Shown here piece by piece: positions 24,148-31,760 of a stretch of DNA of 42,595 nucleotides. Source of the DNA: a virus. The stretch spans positions 1-42,595 of the IMG/VR virus record IMGVR_UViG_3300012929_000012; one strand, 5' to 3'. Position 1 is the stretch's first letter; each line of letters begins with the position of its first letter. Below the pieces are notes generated by a model. That model did not search any database. It was not told the origin of the DNA and saw only the letters and a list, made by a program, of their open reading frames with translations. The position numbers were made by a program, and so were the translations under genes.

Positions 24148-25659
24148 ATGAAGTTTTTTGCTATTGCGCTCGTGTCTCTGCTCGCCTTCGCCCTCGCCGG
24201 CTGCACCACAAAAGTGCCATCCGCTCAGAAACCCAGCCCAGCCGTGAAAGCCGGGCCTCCGGAAATTCAAAACGCGGTGATCGAAGCCGCACAGATCGGG
24301 ACCGCGACGACCACGCAGGTCGCGCAGGCCAACATCCTGATCCCGCGCACCTACAGCGCGCGCACCGACGATGCCATCGTGCAGCCGCTCGCGCCCGTGC
24401 CCGACATGGGCGGCCTGCTCGGACAAAACAAGGTTTTCACCGACCCGCGTTTCGGGAACGCGCGCACGCTGCGCGCGACCGATGGCGCGACCGGCAAGCC
24501 CGGGCAGACACTCTCGACCGCCGACGGGGGCGCGCCGACGCTCTGGGCCTCGGACTCGCGACACTTCATGGTGCATACCAATGGCGGCCCGCGGCGGGTG
24601 CTGGCTTTCGATCCGAAAACCTTCCGGGTCGCCAACACTTCAATCATCGTCAAGGGCGGCGCAGTGTTCGCCTGGAGAGATCCGCAGATGATCTTTCAGC
24701 TGCTCGGCACGGAACTCCATCAGCTCACCGCGAGCCTCGACTGGTCGGCAATCGCGACCGATGTCGTGATCGGTGATTTCCGGGCATGCCTAGGCGCGAA
24801 TTTCATACCCACATGGAACGGGACATTTCTCGCCAAGCGCGATGACGCGACCTTTACGGTCGCGTTCTCGAATGAAGGCGGGCAGGGAACCGGGCACTAT
24901 CTAGTCGCGTTTCGCGTCGGCAAAGGCTGCTCGATGCTCGACACCAAAGCCGGTACCGTTGGCGGGCAGTGGGGCGCGAAAGGTTCGATCGATGACGGCG
25001 CACTCCCGACCGCTCACCCCCTCGCCGATCGCCTGATCATGCACGAGGGCGGCGGCGGCCAGAACGAAAAGTTTGCGGCATTTGGCATGACGCTGCGCCA
25101 GCCGGGCGGCGCTTCCGGATGCCTGGCGGGCGGGTGCGTGGTGAACAGCCCCTACGTGTGGGAAGTCGGCACGACGCATGTGCGCATCTGCGGCGGCTTC
25201 CAGTGCGACGGACACGCGGCCGATGGCTATCTCCATCGAGCGACCGGCAAGAAATACACGCTGCACAGCTACGCGGCTCCCAGCACGCCACTCACTCAGC
25301 TGCTGAAGAAATCTTCCTTTTGCTCGGACATGCACGGCAGCTGGCAGAACTCAACCCGCCTGGACGTCAACCCGCTGTTTGCGGTCACGACCGACGTCAA
25401 CCCGACTAGCCTGATCTACCCGTGCGCCGGCTACAACGAGGTGATCGGCGTGCCCGCCGACGGCAGCGGCCTGCGCTATCGATTTGGGCAAACCTTTAAC
25501 ACCGGCACCTCGAAATATTTTGAAGTGCAGAACGCGAACGGCGTGGTCGACCAGTCCGGCCGCTGGGTGCTGTTCGTGTCGGATTGGGGCGGCACGCTGG
25601 GCGTGGAAGCCGACGGCAAAACGCCGCGCGGCGATGCCTTCATCCTGGAGATTAAATAA
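24148..25659 (+). CDS. Lipoprotein, beta-propeller-like surface protein (503 aa)
   Basis: ATG 24148 is used rather than an in-frame GTG 9 nt upstream. The leader MKFFAIALVSLLAFALAGC has a perfect lipobox LAGC with Cys19. The rest is a secreted beta-rich protein with repeats of the type ..GPRRVLAFDPKTFRV.. and VVDQSGRWVLFVSDWGG (blade-like), plus several Cys pairs. In Gram-negative hosts it would be anchored in the outer membrane. Its position at the end of the fibre block suggests receptor masking, superinfection exclusion or fibre attachment; all inference. Confidence 0.8.
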   Translation: MKFFAIALVSLLAFALAGCTTKVPSAQKPSPAVKAGPPEIQNAVIEAAQIGTATTTQVAQANILIPRTYSARTDDAIVQPLAPVPDMGGLLGQNKVFTDPRFGNARTLRATDGATGKPGQTLSTADGGAPTLWASDSRHFMVHTNGGPRRVLAFDPKTFRVANTSIIVKGGAVFAWRDPQMIFQLLGTELHQLTASLDWSAIATDVVIGDFRACLGANFIPTWNGTFLAKRDDATFTVAFSNEGGQGTGHYLVAFRVGKGCSMLDTKAGTVGGQWGAKGSIDDGALPTAHPLADRLIMHEGGGGQNEKFAAFGMTLRQPGGASGCLAGGCVVNSPYVWEVGTTHVRICGGFQCDGHAADGYLHRATGKKYTLHSYAAPSTPLTQLLKKSSFCSDMHGSWQNSTRLDVNPLFAVTTDVNPTSLIYPCAGYNEVIGVPADGSGLRYRFGQTFNTGTSKYFEVQNANGVVDQSGRWVLFVSDWGGTLGVEADGKTPRGDAFILEIK

Positions 25660-25965
25660 ATGCGAGCGCGGGGATTGAAAATCCTGCTCGCAGTACTCCT
25701 GCTCTCCGCATGGGCATGCGCTTACTCCGTCGATCTGACCTGGGATCCCGTCGCGTGGCCGACCACGATCAAATATCACGTTTGGCGCTCTCGTACTTCC
25801 GGCGGGCCCTACGTCCGCAGACACGGCGGGAAGCTCACGTACTGGACTGACCTATATGTGAAACCGGGCGTGACTTACTACTACGTCGTGACCGCCTTCG
25901 ATTCGGTAACGCTGCAGGAATCCGGCTATTCCAACGAGTGCATGGTACTGATCCCAACCCCATGA
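25660..25965 (+). CDS. Secreted fibronectin type III domain protein (101 aa)
   Basis: Starts right after the lipoprotein stop. Leader MRARGLKILLAVLLLSAWACAYS. The mature part is a single FN3 module: SVDLTWDPV..IKYHVWRSRTSGGPY..PGVTYYYVVTAFDS..ESGYSNE. This form is very common in secreted Acidobacteriota proteins, hinting at host-derived origin. Overlaps the next gene by ATGA. Likely extracellular or periplasmic binding module. Confidence 0.85.
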   Translation: MRARGLKILLAVLLLSAWACAYSVDLTWDPVAWPTTIKYHVWRSRTSGGPYVRRHGGKLTYWTDLYVKPGVTYYYVVTAFDSVTLQESGYSNECMVLIPTP

Positions 25966-26384
25966 AAATCGTCATTCAAAGAAAGTGGATCTCGTCGGAA
26001 TCGGTGTGCGGCGAGCTCTCCGTCGACGGGCAATTTGAATGCTTCACGCTGGAGCGGCCGCGCGAAGGCGATCACCCGTGCATCCCGGCCGGCACTTACA
26101 GTGTGATCCTCACGCTCTCGCCACACCTGCATTACCGAACGCCGGAAGTGCTCGACGTGCCGGGCCGGACCGGAATCCGGATCCACATCGCGAACCGGGC
26201 CTCGGAGCTCGAGGGCTGCACCGCGGTCGGCGAAACGCACTTGCCGAACGTGGTCGGCAACTCGCGCAGCGCGTTCGCGAGCCTGATGACGCTGCTCAGC
26301 ATGGCGACCAGCCGCATCACCGTCACCTATCTGGATCCGGACGGATCCGCGGCGCCGGACGTTACCGGCGAAATTTCGATGTGA
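25962..26384 (+). CDS. DUF5675-family protein
   Basis: 140 aa; ATG 25962 overlaps the FN3 stop. Features typical for DUF5675: TLERP..GDHPCIPAGTYSV, then VLDVPGRTGIRIHIAN and LEGCTAVG. The family is commonly found in phage lysis or tail-end cassettes and is suspected, not proven, to act on peptidoglycan (L,D-transpeptidase-like His/Cys arrangement: IRIH..GC). Here it precedes two membrane proteins and no conventional endolysin is visible, so it is the best endolysin candidate. Confidence 0.8.
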   Translation: MKIVIQRKWISSESVCGELSVDGQFECFTLERPREGDHPCIPAGTYSVILTLSPHLHYRTPEVLDVPGRTGIRIHIANRASELEGCTAVGETHLPNVVGNSRSAFASLMTLLSMATSRITVTYLDPDGSAAPDVTGEISM

Positions 26385-26398
26385 AAGGGAAACACTCT

Positions 26399-26566
26399 AT
26401 GACCAAAAAAATCGGCTATTTCGTTGTGGCGGGCGGCGCGATCGCGGTCGTCGTCGGCCTTGCTCTCACCATTCATACCAATTTAGTGGCTGCAATCCTG
26501 ATGGGCGTGGGAGCGGTCGCCGGTGCCGGTGGCTACTACGTCGCCAAAAAGCAGTCGGGAGTCTAG
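26399..26566 (+). CDS. Small two-pass membrane protein (55 aa), holin-like
   Basis: ATG 26399 with GGGAAA upstream. Two hydrophobic segments (IGYFVVAGGAIAVVVGLALTI and LVAAILMGVGAVAGAGGYYVA, shown separately from their linkers) are joined by a short HTN turn, ending KKQSGV. Sits 3 nt before the 3TM holin gene and after DUF5675. Could be an antiholin, a pinholin, or a holin partner. Confidence 0.7.
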   Translation: MTKKIGYFVVAGGAIAVVVGLALTIHTNLVAAILMGVGAVAGAGGYYVAKKQSGV

Positions 26567-26569
26567 AAA

Positions 26570-27118
26570 ATGGGGTTCACCGACATCCTTAAAAAGTCGT
26601 TTCCCTTCCTCTCGGCGGCCGCTTCGCTGGGCGGGCCTCTCGGCACGATGGCTGCCGCGGCCGTGGGGAAGGCTCTAGGACTCGACAAGCCGCCCGCGGG
26701 CACCTCGGACAGCATCTCGAACGCGATCGCCCTCGCCATGGCCGACCCTGCGCAACGGGCGGCCATCCTGGAAGCCGAACGGCAGTTTCAGCTGCAAATG
26801 GCCGAGCTCGGCTACAAGGACGCCGAAGAGCTGGCTGCGATCGCCGCCAAAGACCGGGACAGCGCGCGCAACCGGGAAATCCAGGTCAAGGACAAGATGC
26901 CGGCGATCCTCGGCCTGAGCGTCACGGTCGGTTTCTTCTCTCTGGTCGGCCTGATGGCCTTCCATCCGTTTCCTGAGCAGACGAAAGACGTGTTCTTGAT
27001 CCTGGTGGGAGCGCTCACCGTGGGCTGGAAGGATGTCATGGGTTATTACCTGGGGAGCTCGGCGGGTTCCGATCGCAAAACCGATCTGCTCGCGCAGGCT
27101 GGCACCAAAGTGCCATAA
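26570..27118 (+). CDS. 3TM-type phage holin
   Basis: 182 aa. Residues 1-110 carry an amphipathic start and a Glu/Ala/Arg helix (EELAAIAAKDRDSARNREIQ), then hydrophobic segments near 112-132 and 140-160 and the diagnostic end YYLGSSAGSDRKTDLL, as in the GTA/phage 3TM holin family (Holin_3TM, PF11351 type). It should permeabilise the inner membrane at lysis. Confidence 0.85.
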   Translation: MGFTDILKKSFPFLSAAASLGGPLGTMAAAAVGKALGLDKPPAGTSDSISNAIALAMADPAQRAAILEAERQFQLQMAELGYKDAEELAAIAAKDRDSARNREIQVKDKMPAILGLSVTVGFFSLVGLMAFHPFPEQTKDVFLILVGALTVGWKDVMGYYLGSSAGSDRKTDLLAQAGTKVP

Positions 27119-27139
27119 CCAGGAAAAACACGGGCGCGC

Positions 27140-27176
27140 TTGACTGGGGTCGCTATGATGGGAGCGAGGTGCTTCC
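27140..27176 (+). promoter_or_regulatory. Repeated upstream element, copy 1
   Basis: TTGACT (27140), TATGATG (27154) and GAGGTGCTTCC (27166-27176) precede the Acb2-like gene. The same three blocks recur before 27623, with the same 12-nt step from TATGAT to GAGG. GAGG serves as SD. TTGAC to TATGAT is only 8 bp, too close for a standard -35/-10 pair, so the TATGAT block may be an extended -10 or a regulator site. Confidence 0.55.
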
Positions 27177-27178
27177 CC

Positions 27179-27559
27179 ATGCACACCGGAGTCGATACGG
27201 AGAAATCGCAAGGCCTGCCATCACGCGAGTTGTTCAACAAACAAGCTGCCGAGCGCGAGTGGCAGCAGCGGCGCCGCACCGATATGCCGTCGGATCCGAT
27301 GGCGGAGTGCGACGTTAACCAAGCGAGCGCGATGCTCCGCTCCGATGCTTGGATCGTCGACGAGTTTTTCCGCTACCATCCGCCAACCCTTGAGCAGCTG
27401 CCGCGTTATGAGTCGATCAACCAGGCGGCGAAAAACTTTGCGGCCGTGATCCTCGCCAACTGCCCGCCCGGCGCCGACCGTGCGACCGCGATCCGCATGC
27501 TGCGCGAATGCCGCATGACCGCCAATGCCGCGATCGCGCTCAACGGGCTCAGCCTCTAA
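27179..27559 (+). CDS. Acb2/Tad1-hairpin-like protein (putative anti-CBASS sponge)
   Basis: 126 aa; ATG 27179 with GAGGTG 9 nt upstream (upstream ATGs at 27154 lack an SD). Residues about 58-126 match the helical hairpin of phage Acb2 proteins: DEFFRYHPPTLEQLPRYE, then INQAAKNFAAVILANCPPGAD and RATAIRMLRECRMTANAAIA. Acb2 hexamers bind cyclic di- and trinucleotides and blunt CBASS; T4 Vs.4 belongs to the same family. The N-terminal 57 residues are an additional charged segment not needed for the fold. Assignment is by pattern recall, not alignment. Confidence 0.72.
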   Translation: MHTGVDTEKSQGLPSRELFNKQAAEREWQQRRRTDMPSDPMAECDVNQASAMLRSDAWIVDEFFRYHPPTLEQLPRYESINQAAKNFAAVILANCPPGADRATAIRMLRECRMTANAAIALNGLSL

Positions 27560-27583
27560 CCCATCGGAGCTAACTAGCAAAAG

Positions 27584-27619
27584 TTGACGCCATGGTTATG
27601 ATGGTGATGAGGTGCTTCC
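27584..27619 (+). promoter_or_regulatory. Repeated upstream element, copy 2
   Basis: TTGACG (27584), TATGATG (27597) and GAGGTGCTTCC (27609-27619) precede ATG 27623. This is the same architecture as the element at 27140, though the genes downstream are unrelated. It implies a shared regulatory or translational signal for accessory genes after the holin. Confidence 0.55.
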
Positions 27620-27622
27620 GCG

Positions 27623-27892
27623 ATGGATCCAAACCTGATCGCTCACCTGCAAGAAATTCGCGCGAGGATGACCGACAACGTGCGCGGTCTTGAGCGGCTC
27701 TCGCGAAAGATGACAGGGCCGAAGCCGTCCGATCAAGCCGGGAAAACACCGCCAGTCACTGAAAACCTCACCAGCATCGTCAGCGACATCGGCAGTCTCG
27801 CCGGTTACACAAACAAGTTGATCGAAGAGGCACACAACTTCATTGGCGATTTCAATCTTGCCGCTGAGGCGCCCACATCCCGCTTCGGATAA
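27623..27892 (+). CDS. Hypothetical helical protein (89 aa)
   Basis: ATG 27623 follows GAGGTG. Two helices rich in charged residues (HLQEIRARMTDNVRGLERLS and VSDIGSLAGYTNKLIEEA, separated by a Pro/Gly/Lys linker). No family recognised. Shares its leader with the Acb2-like gene, so it may be another counter-defence or accessory factor. The stop overlaps the next start (TAATG). Confidence 0.65.
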   Translation: MDPNLIAHLQEIRARMTDNVRGLERLSRKMTGPKPSDQAGKTPPVTENLTSIVSDIGSLAGYTNKLIEEAHNFIGDFNLAAEAPTSRFG

Positions 27893-28173
27893 TGAGCCAG
27901 CTCACCAAACGCGAGAAGGCCGTCGCCGCCAAGTACCGGAAGTATGAGAAGGCGCGCGAGAGCGCAAAAACCTTCTACGACCGGGCCGACGCGATCGTGC
28001 TCGACATCGCCCGCACCATGAACGGAAAAGGGCGCTGCCGGATCCGCGAGGATGGCAAAGAGCTGATCCTCATCGATCACGCGAAAGCGGCGGTCGCCGA
28101 TGAAACCTCGGCCATCGTCGGATGGGGTCACGCGGCGGTGCGCAGATTCGAGCTCAAGACGGCGAAGCCGTGA
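27892..28173 (+). CDS. Hypothetical basic protein (93 aa)
   Basis: Coupled to the previous gene (TAATG). Lys/Arg-rich helical N-terminus (KREKAVAAKYRKYEKARESA), then a beta hairpin RCRIREDGKELILID. No family recognised; nucleic-acid binding would be a guess from charge alone. Confidence 0.65.
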   Translation: MSQLTKREKAVAAKYRKYEKARESAKTFYDRADAIVLDIARTMNGKGRCRIREDGKELILIDHAKAAVADETSAIVGWGHAAVRRFELKTAKP

Positions 28174-28188
28174 GGCGTGCAGCCGTTC

Positions 28189-28194
28189 TATAAT
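28189..28194 (+). promoter_or_regulatory. Consensus -10 (TATAAT) adjacent to methyltransferase start
   Basis: A perfect TATAAT ends 7 nt before the GTG at 28202. The expected transcription start therefore falls at or next to the start codon, suggesting a leaderless mRNA. No good -35 hexamer is seen 17 bp upstream. Confidence 0.4.
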
Positions 28195-28201
28195 TCTCGG
28201 C

Positions 28202-28945
28202 GTGCTGCGCTCCCTGCTCACCTACCTTAGCCGCGGCGTTGTCCTCAAGCGATACCTGCCGCCCGATTTCGACTCCCGCCCGATCTACGTCTCGCCCGAT
28301 GCCGCTCTCGGCTTCTGGAAACGAGATCTCGAAAAACTCGACCCGTTCCTATTCCATTTTGCCCGGCATCTCGTGAAGCCCGGCAACGTGGTGTGGGATA
28401 TCGGCGCCAACGTCGGACTATTCACATTCGCAGCGGCATCTCGTCTTGAAGGCCGCGGCCAAGTGCTCGCAGTTGAGCCCGATCCATTTCTCGCGGGCTT
28501 GCTCAAGCGATCAGCACTCGAAAACTGCGAGACGGCGAAAGTGCACATTCTGCAGCTGGCGATTTCCGATCAGGCGGGCGCGGCCGATTTCAACATTTCC
28601 AAGCGCGGCCGCTGCGCGAACTTTGTCACAGGATTTGGGACCGCACAGAGCGGCGGCGCCCGCGGTTCGATTTCTGTCCCGTCCACTACTCTCGATCGCC
28701 TGCTAGCCGAAGGCTGGCAGCGGCCCAACCTCGTAAAGATCGACATCGAGGGCATGGATCACATCGCGCTGCGGGGTGCCGGGCGGGTGCTGGCGCAGCG
28801 CCCGACCCTGATTCTGGAAGTGACCGACGCAAACCGCGAGGAAATGGCGGAAATTCTGGCGGGCCACGGCTACCAGGTTTTCAATACCAACCTACAGCCG
28901 GTGCGGAAAATGCCGCTGTGCAACCTGGTAGCGATGGCGGCCTAG
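28202..28945 (+). CDS. FkbM-family SAM-dependent methyltransferase
   Basis: 247 aa from GTG 28202; the frame is open to 28100, but that part is a shadow of the previous gene. SAM motif I VWDIGANVG at residues 64-72, acidic loop VEPD near 88-91, and the FkbM C-terminal signature LVKIDIEGMD..ALRGA. Members O-methylate sugars or small molecules. A phage copy may modify surface glycans (serotype-like change) or virion components. It is the last plus-strand gene, 3 bp from the convergent minus operon. Confidence 0.85.
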   Translation: MLRSLLTYLSRGVVLKRYLPPDFDSRPIYVSPDAALGFWKRDLEKLDPFLFHFARHLVKPGNVVWDIGANVGLFTFAAASRLEGRGQVLAVEPDPFLAGLLKRSALENCETAKVHILQLAISDQAGAADFNISKRGRCANFVTGFGTAQSGGARGSISVPSTTLDRLLAEGWQRPNLVKIDIEGMDHIALRGAGRVLAQRPTLILEVTDANREEMAEILAGHGYQVFNTNLQPVRKMPLCNLVAMAA

Positions 28946-28948
28946 CGG

Positions 28949-29560
28949 CTAGTCGGCGAGCAGTTCGGGTATATCGGCTGCGATGGCGCGGTGCACGTCG
29001 CAGATTACACACCCGCAGTTTTCGTTTCCCTCCATCGTCCGCTTACTCAACCAGGCCCGCAGCGCCTCGTAGACTCTCCCGGTGATTTCGTGCGTGACGG
29101 CGGGCGCCGACTCCCGGGGAACCGCTAGGGATGCGGCCTCGGGCGCAAAATCTGGATGCTCTCGCATAAGCCTGCTCTCCATTTCTCGTTTCTCTGCCCG
29201 AAACTTCTTCTTCAGCGATGGTTCCCCTGTGCTCACTGGGGCGGGGCTATTGAATATTTCGACACACATGCAGTAATAGAGATGCTGGTTTCTGGTGGCG
29301 TCGGTACACATTGTTGATGCTGCTGCGAGTTTCGGCTTACCACACTTCGGACAATTGGCGGGCGCTCTCTCGGCTGGGGATGCGGCCTCGTGGTGACACG
29401 CGGGGCACATATCCTCTCGCGCCATGCCTTCAATGAACGGCAATTTACTTCCGCACGTGGAGCAGCAACCGTAATGGTCATGTGGGCACCGGTGCCGTCC
29501 CTTGTAAGTTAGACAAGACTCAACCTCTCTTCCTTCTGGTCGCCGCGGCTCTATTGTCAC
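28949..29560 (-). CDS. Multi zinc-ribbon hypothetical protein (203 aa)
   Basis: Start GTG 29560 overlaps the upstream stop (GTGA). The N-terminal 110 residues carry repeated Cys/His pairs (CPHDHYGCCSTC, CPACHH, CPKCGK, CMC), at least two zinc ribbons. A basic helix follows and a final CGCVICDVH. Last gene of the minus operon. Function unknown; scaffold or DNA-binding role possible. Confidence 0.7.
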   Translation of the reverse strand: MTIEPRRPEGREVESCLTYKGRHRCPHDHYGCCSTCGSKLPFIEGMAREDMCPACHHEAASPAERAPANCPKCGKPKLAAASTMCTDATRNQHLYYCMCVEIFNSPAPVSTGEPSLKKKFRAEKREMESRLMREHPDFAPEAASLAVPRESAPAVTHEITGRVYEALRAWLSKRTMEGNENCGCVICDVHRAIAADIPELLAD

Positions 29561-30384
29561 GCTGGCCTCGCTTTCGGAAACTCCCGCACGCGCAGCGACA
29601 CCGGCCAGTCCTGCATATCCCCACCTTTACGGTCGCCCTTCCGCGCCCTGCCTAGCTCGAAGCCTTGCCAGCGCGGACTCGCCCCGACCTGTTTCATAAA
29701 AAATGCAGTTTCGGCCTGCTGGCACTGTTCGCGCAGCGCTTCTGCCCATTCAAGCTCGAAGGGCCGCGCTCTAGGTCCCGACTCGCCGCCAACGATTGCC
29801 CAGCCAATACCTTGCAGATTGACCGTGCCTAGATCCTCGAGTAGCGGCTCGAAAGAAACCAATCGCACCGCGGCCGGCGTTTCACGCAGCAGGTCAAGCC
29901 GATCGAGATACTTTTTGCTTTCGACGGAGACGCCGGGCCAGACGTTCGGGAGAGGGAAAGTGATTGCATCGCGCGGATAGCCTGCCAGCGATAAGTAGTC
30001 GGCGGTCGCCTCACGGATCCGCATCTCGCGTTCAGTCAGAAAACTGCGCATGCGCTCGGGACTCTTTGTCAGTACCTGGTAGGTGTGCTGCGGAGTAAGC
30101 GCCATCACCGCGAACACCTGGTCGACGAATTCGAACGGCACGCTGACCTGAAAGAGATCGGACATCGAATTGACGAAAACCATCTGCGGCGCCTTCCAGC
30201 GCAGCGGCTCGCGCAGTTTTTCCGGCACCAGGCGCAGGTCGAAGCCCTGCTCGTAAGGGTGCCCCGGGACGCCGCGGAAGCGCTCGGCGAAGGTTTCCGC
30301 ATAGCAGTGCTTGCAGCCGGGCGAGATCTTCACGCAGCCGCGCACGGGATTCCAGGTGCGCTCGGTCCATTGGATTTTGGTCAT
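29557..30384 (-). CDS. Phage Gp37/Gp68-family (DUF5131-type) protein
   Basis: 275 aa. Begins MTKIQWTERTWNPVRGC with the Cys cluster GCVKISPGCKHCYAE, followed by PQMVFVNSMSDLF and TYQVLTKSPERM, then VSVES..RLVSFEPLLEDLG and WAIVGGESGPRARP. These are hallmark motifs of the Gp37Gp68 family, a TIM-barrel, radical-SAM-like family (CxxxxxCxxC-like cysteines). The biochemical role is unknown; relatives occur in many phages and near DNA-modification genes. Overlaps the next upstream gene by ATGA. Confidence 0.88.
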   Translation of the reverse strand: MTKIQWTERTWNPVRGCVKISPGCKHCYAETFAERFRGVPGHPYEQGFDLRLVPEKLREPLRWKAPQMVFVNSMSDLFQVSVPFEFVDQVFAVMALTPQHTYQVLTKSPERMRSFLTEREMRIREATADYLSLAGYPRDAITFPLPNVWPGVSVESKKYLDRLDLLRETPAAVRLVSFEPLLEDLGTVNLQGIGWAIVGGESGPRARPFELEWAEALREQCQQAETAFFMKQVGASPRWQGFELGRARKGDRKGGDMQDWPVSLRVREFPKARPA

Positions 30385-30644
30385 TGCCTCGACCCCGCTC
30401 CCAGCGCTCGGCCGGTCACAGTGACGGACAGCTCCGGATCGTTGAAGAATTTTTTGGCGCGCTCTTCGCCCTGGCCGGTAACTTCGATGTACTTCACTTC
30501 GACGCGCGCCGTGTCGATGATCGATTGCGCCGTCGAGCAGACCGCCTTCGCGCGTTCGATGTCCATTGGCTTTTCGTCATCCGTGAGCGCTTCCAGCGTC
30601 GCGAACAGATGATCCCGCAGGTCCTGCAGTGTGTTCTTCGCCAT
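30381..30644 (-). CDS. Conserved phage hypothetical protein (87 aa)
   Basis: MAKNTLQDLRDHLFATLEAL then DDEKPMDIERAKAVCSTAQ and a C-terminal beta part. This opening is one I recognise from small early proteins of many proteobacterial temperate phages, usually beside an HNH gene, as here. Function unknown. Its 5' 68 bp overlap the 3' end of the HNH gene in another frame. Confidence 0.8.
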   Translation of the reverse strand: MAKNTLQDLRDHLFATLEALTDDEKPMDIERAKAVCSTAQSIIDTARVEVKYIEVTGQGEERAKKFFNDPELSVTVTGRALGAGSRQ

Positions 30645-31458
30645 TCGCTTTCTTCTCCCTGTTTCTGATTTTGCGTTTCAACGCGCCCGTTAGCTGGATG
30701 ACCTGCGCGAGCTCCTTCGGCAGCCGGTGAACCGTGTTGCGCTTCATGTTCTCGGCCAGAGTGCGGAGCTCAAGATTTTCGAGAGTGCAGTTCGCGCGAT
30801 TTCGATCCTTGAATGTGACGATGTGCCCCGCCGGAATCGGCCCGTGGTGCTGCGCCCACACATGACGATTTAGTAGCGGCCAGATTTTTACATTTCCGAA
30901 TCCGTAGGCTTCACCCTTCCGCCCCTCGCGCACCTTGATTCGCAGATAGCCTTCAGCATCGGGCCGGATGCTGCCGATCGGACACCAGTTGATCGCGGCG
31001 ATTCCCGAGCGAATTCCTTTCTTGAATTGCGTTTCGGCCATCCGACCAGGAGCCCAACCAGGTCGCCGCAGGCCTTTGTTCGCCGGAACGTGGCCCTTGG
31101 GATAGCGATAGGCCCATCCAACCTTATCGCCGCGTCGAAGTCGGCACGCTGCCGGACTCGCCATGTATGCCGCGCTTTTCTTCAGGCCGAGTTTTGCGGC
31201 GCGCTGGTAGACGACGTAGAAGGTGCGCCCGAGCTGCGCTCCGATCTCTTTCGTCGGCCGATGCGGATAGAGCTTTCGCAGCACGCGATCCTCGACGGCA
31301 GTCCATCGTCGATAGTTCGGGCGAAGTCGCCGAATGCCGAGCACCTTCGCGCGGCTCGCGATCGCTTTGGCGGTACGACCGATGATGGCGGCGACTTCAG
31401 TCCGCGACTTGTGGGGATAGAGCTCGCGCAGCAGGCGCGTTTCTTCGGCCGTCCACAT
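30577..31458 (-). CDS. SANT/Myb-like + HNH endonuclease (293 aa)
   Basis: ATG 31458 has GTGAGG 7 nt upstream; a GTG at 31473 overlapping the previous stop is an alternative. Two tandem HTH/SANT-like repeats (WTAEETRLLRELYPHKS.. and WTAVEDRVLRKLYPHRP..) occupy residues 1-90. The HNH_3-type domain lies near 210-260 (RHVWAQHHGPIPAGHIVTF..CTLENLELRT). It likely nicks or cleaves DNA, possibly as a homing enzyme or a packaging/replication nuclease. Confidence 0.85.
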   Translation of the reverse strand: MWTAEETRLLRELYPHKSRTEVAAIIGRTAKAIASRAKVLGIRRLRPNYRRWTAVEDRVLRKLYPHRPTKEIGAQLGRTFYVVYQRAAKLGLKKSAAYMASPAACRLRRGDKVGWAYRYPKGHVPANKGLRRPGWAPGRMAETQFKKGIRSGIAAINWCPIGSIRPDAEGYLRIKVREGRKGEAYGFGNVKIWPLLNRHVWAQHHGPIPAGHIVTFKDRNRANCTLENLELRTLAENMKRNTVHRLPKELAQVIQLTGALKRKIRNREKKANGEEHTAGPAGSSVRDAGSAHG

Positions 31459-31469
31459 ATCGGCACGCC

Positions 31470-31760
31470 TCACGCGCTCAACCCCCGGAAAGAAATATTC
31501 ACGTCGCCGTCGTCGATCTCGAACCCCCAAATTTTCAGCAGCCACTCGGGAACGTAGCGCGAGCCGTGATTGCGCTCGGCGAACATTTTCAGCGCGCGCG
31601 AGTCCTGCCACAATTCCGGCCGGCCTTCGAGCTTGTGTTTCTTCACCAGCTCCTCGAAGAGCGTGCTGCGGTCGGGGATCGATTGGCAGGGTTTGCCCCA
31701 GTTGGGGTTTCCGCGCTTCTGCAGCTTGGTGCGGATTGCAGGGTAGGTGCCTGAGCTCAT
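31470..31760 (-). CDS. Hypothetical protein (96 aa)
   Basis: ATG 31760 overlaps a tiny upstream ORF (ATGA). Contains RGNPNWGKPCQSIPDRSTLFEELVKK, recalling small phage DNA-binding-like proteins, and an end WLLKIWGFEIDDGD. No family assigned. The strong packing on both sides supports it being real. Confidence 0.7.
   Translation of the reverse strand: MSSGTYPAIRTKLQKRGNPNWGKPCQSIPDRSTLFEELVKKHKLEGRPELWQDSRALKMFAERNHGSRYVPEWLLKIWGFEIDDGDVNISFRGLSA

Noticed and set aside
27140-27163. Standard -35/-10 promoter from TTGACT and TATGAT
   Set aside because: Spacing is 8 bp (7 bp in the second copy), far from 17, so it is reported only as a repeated element.
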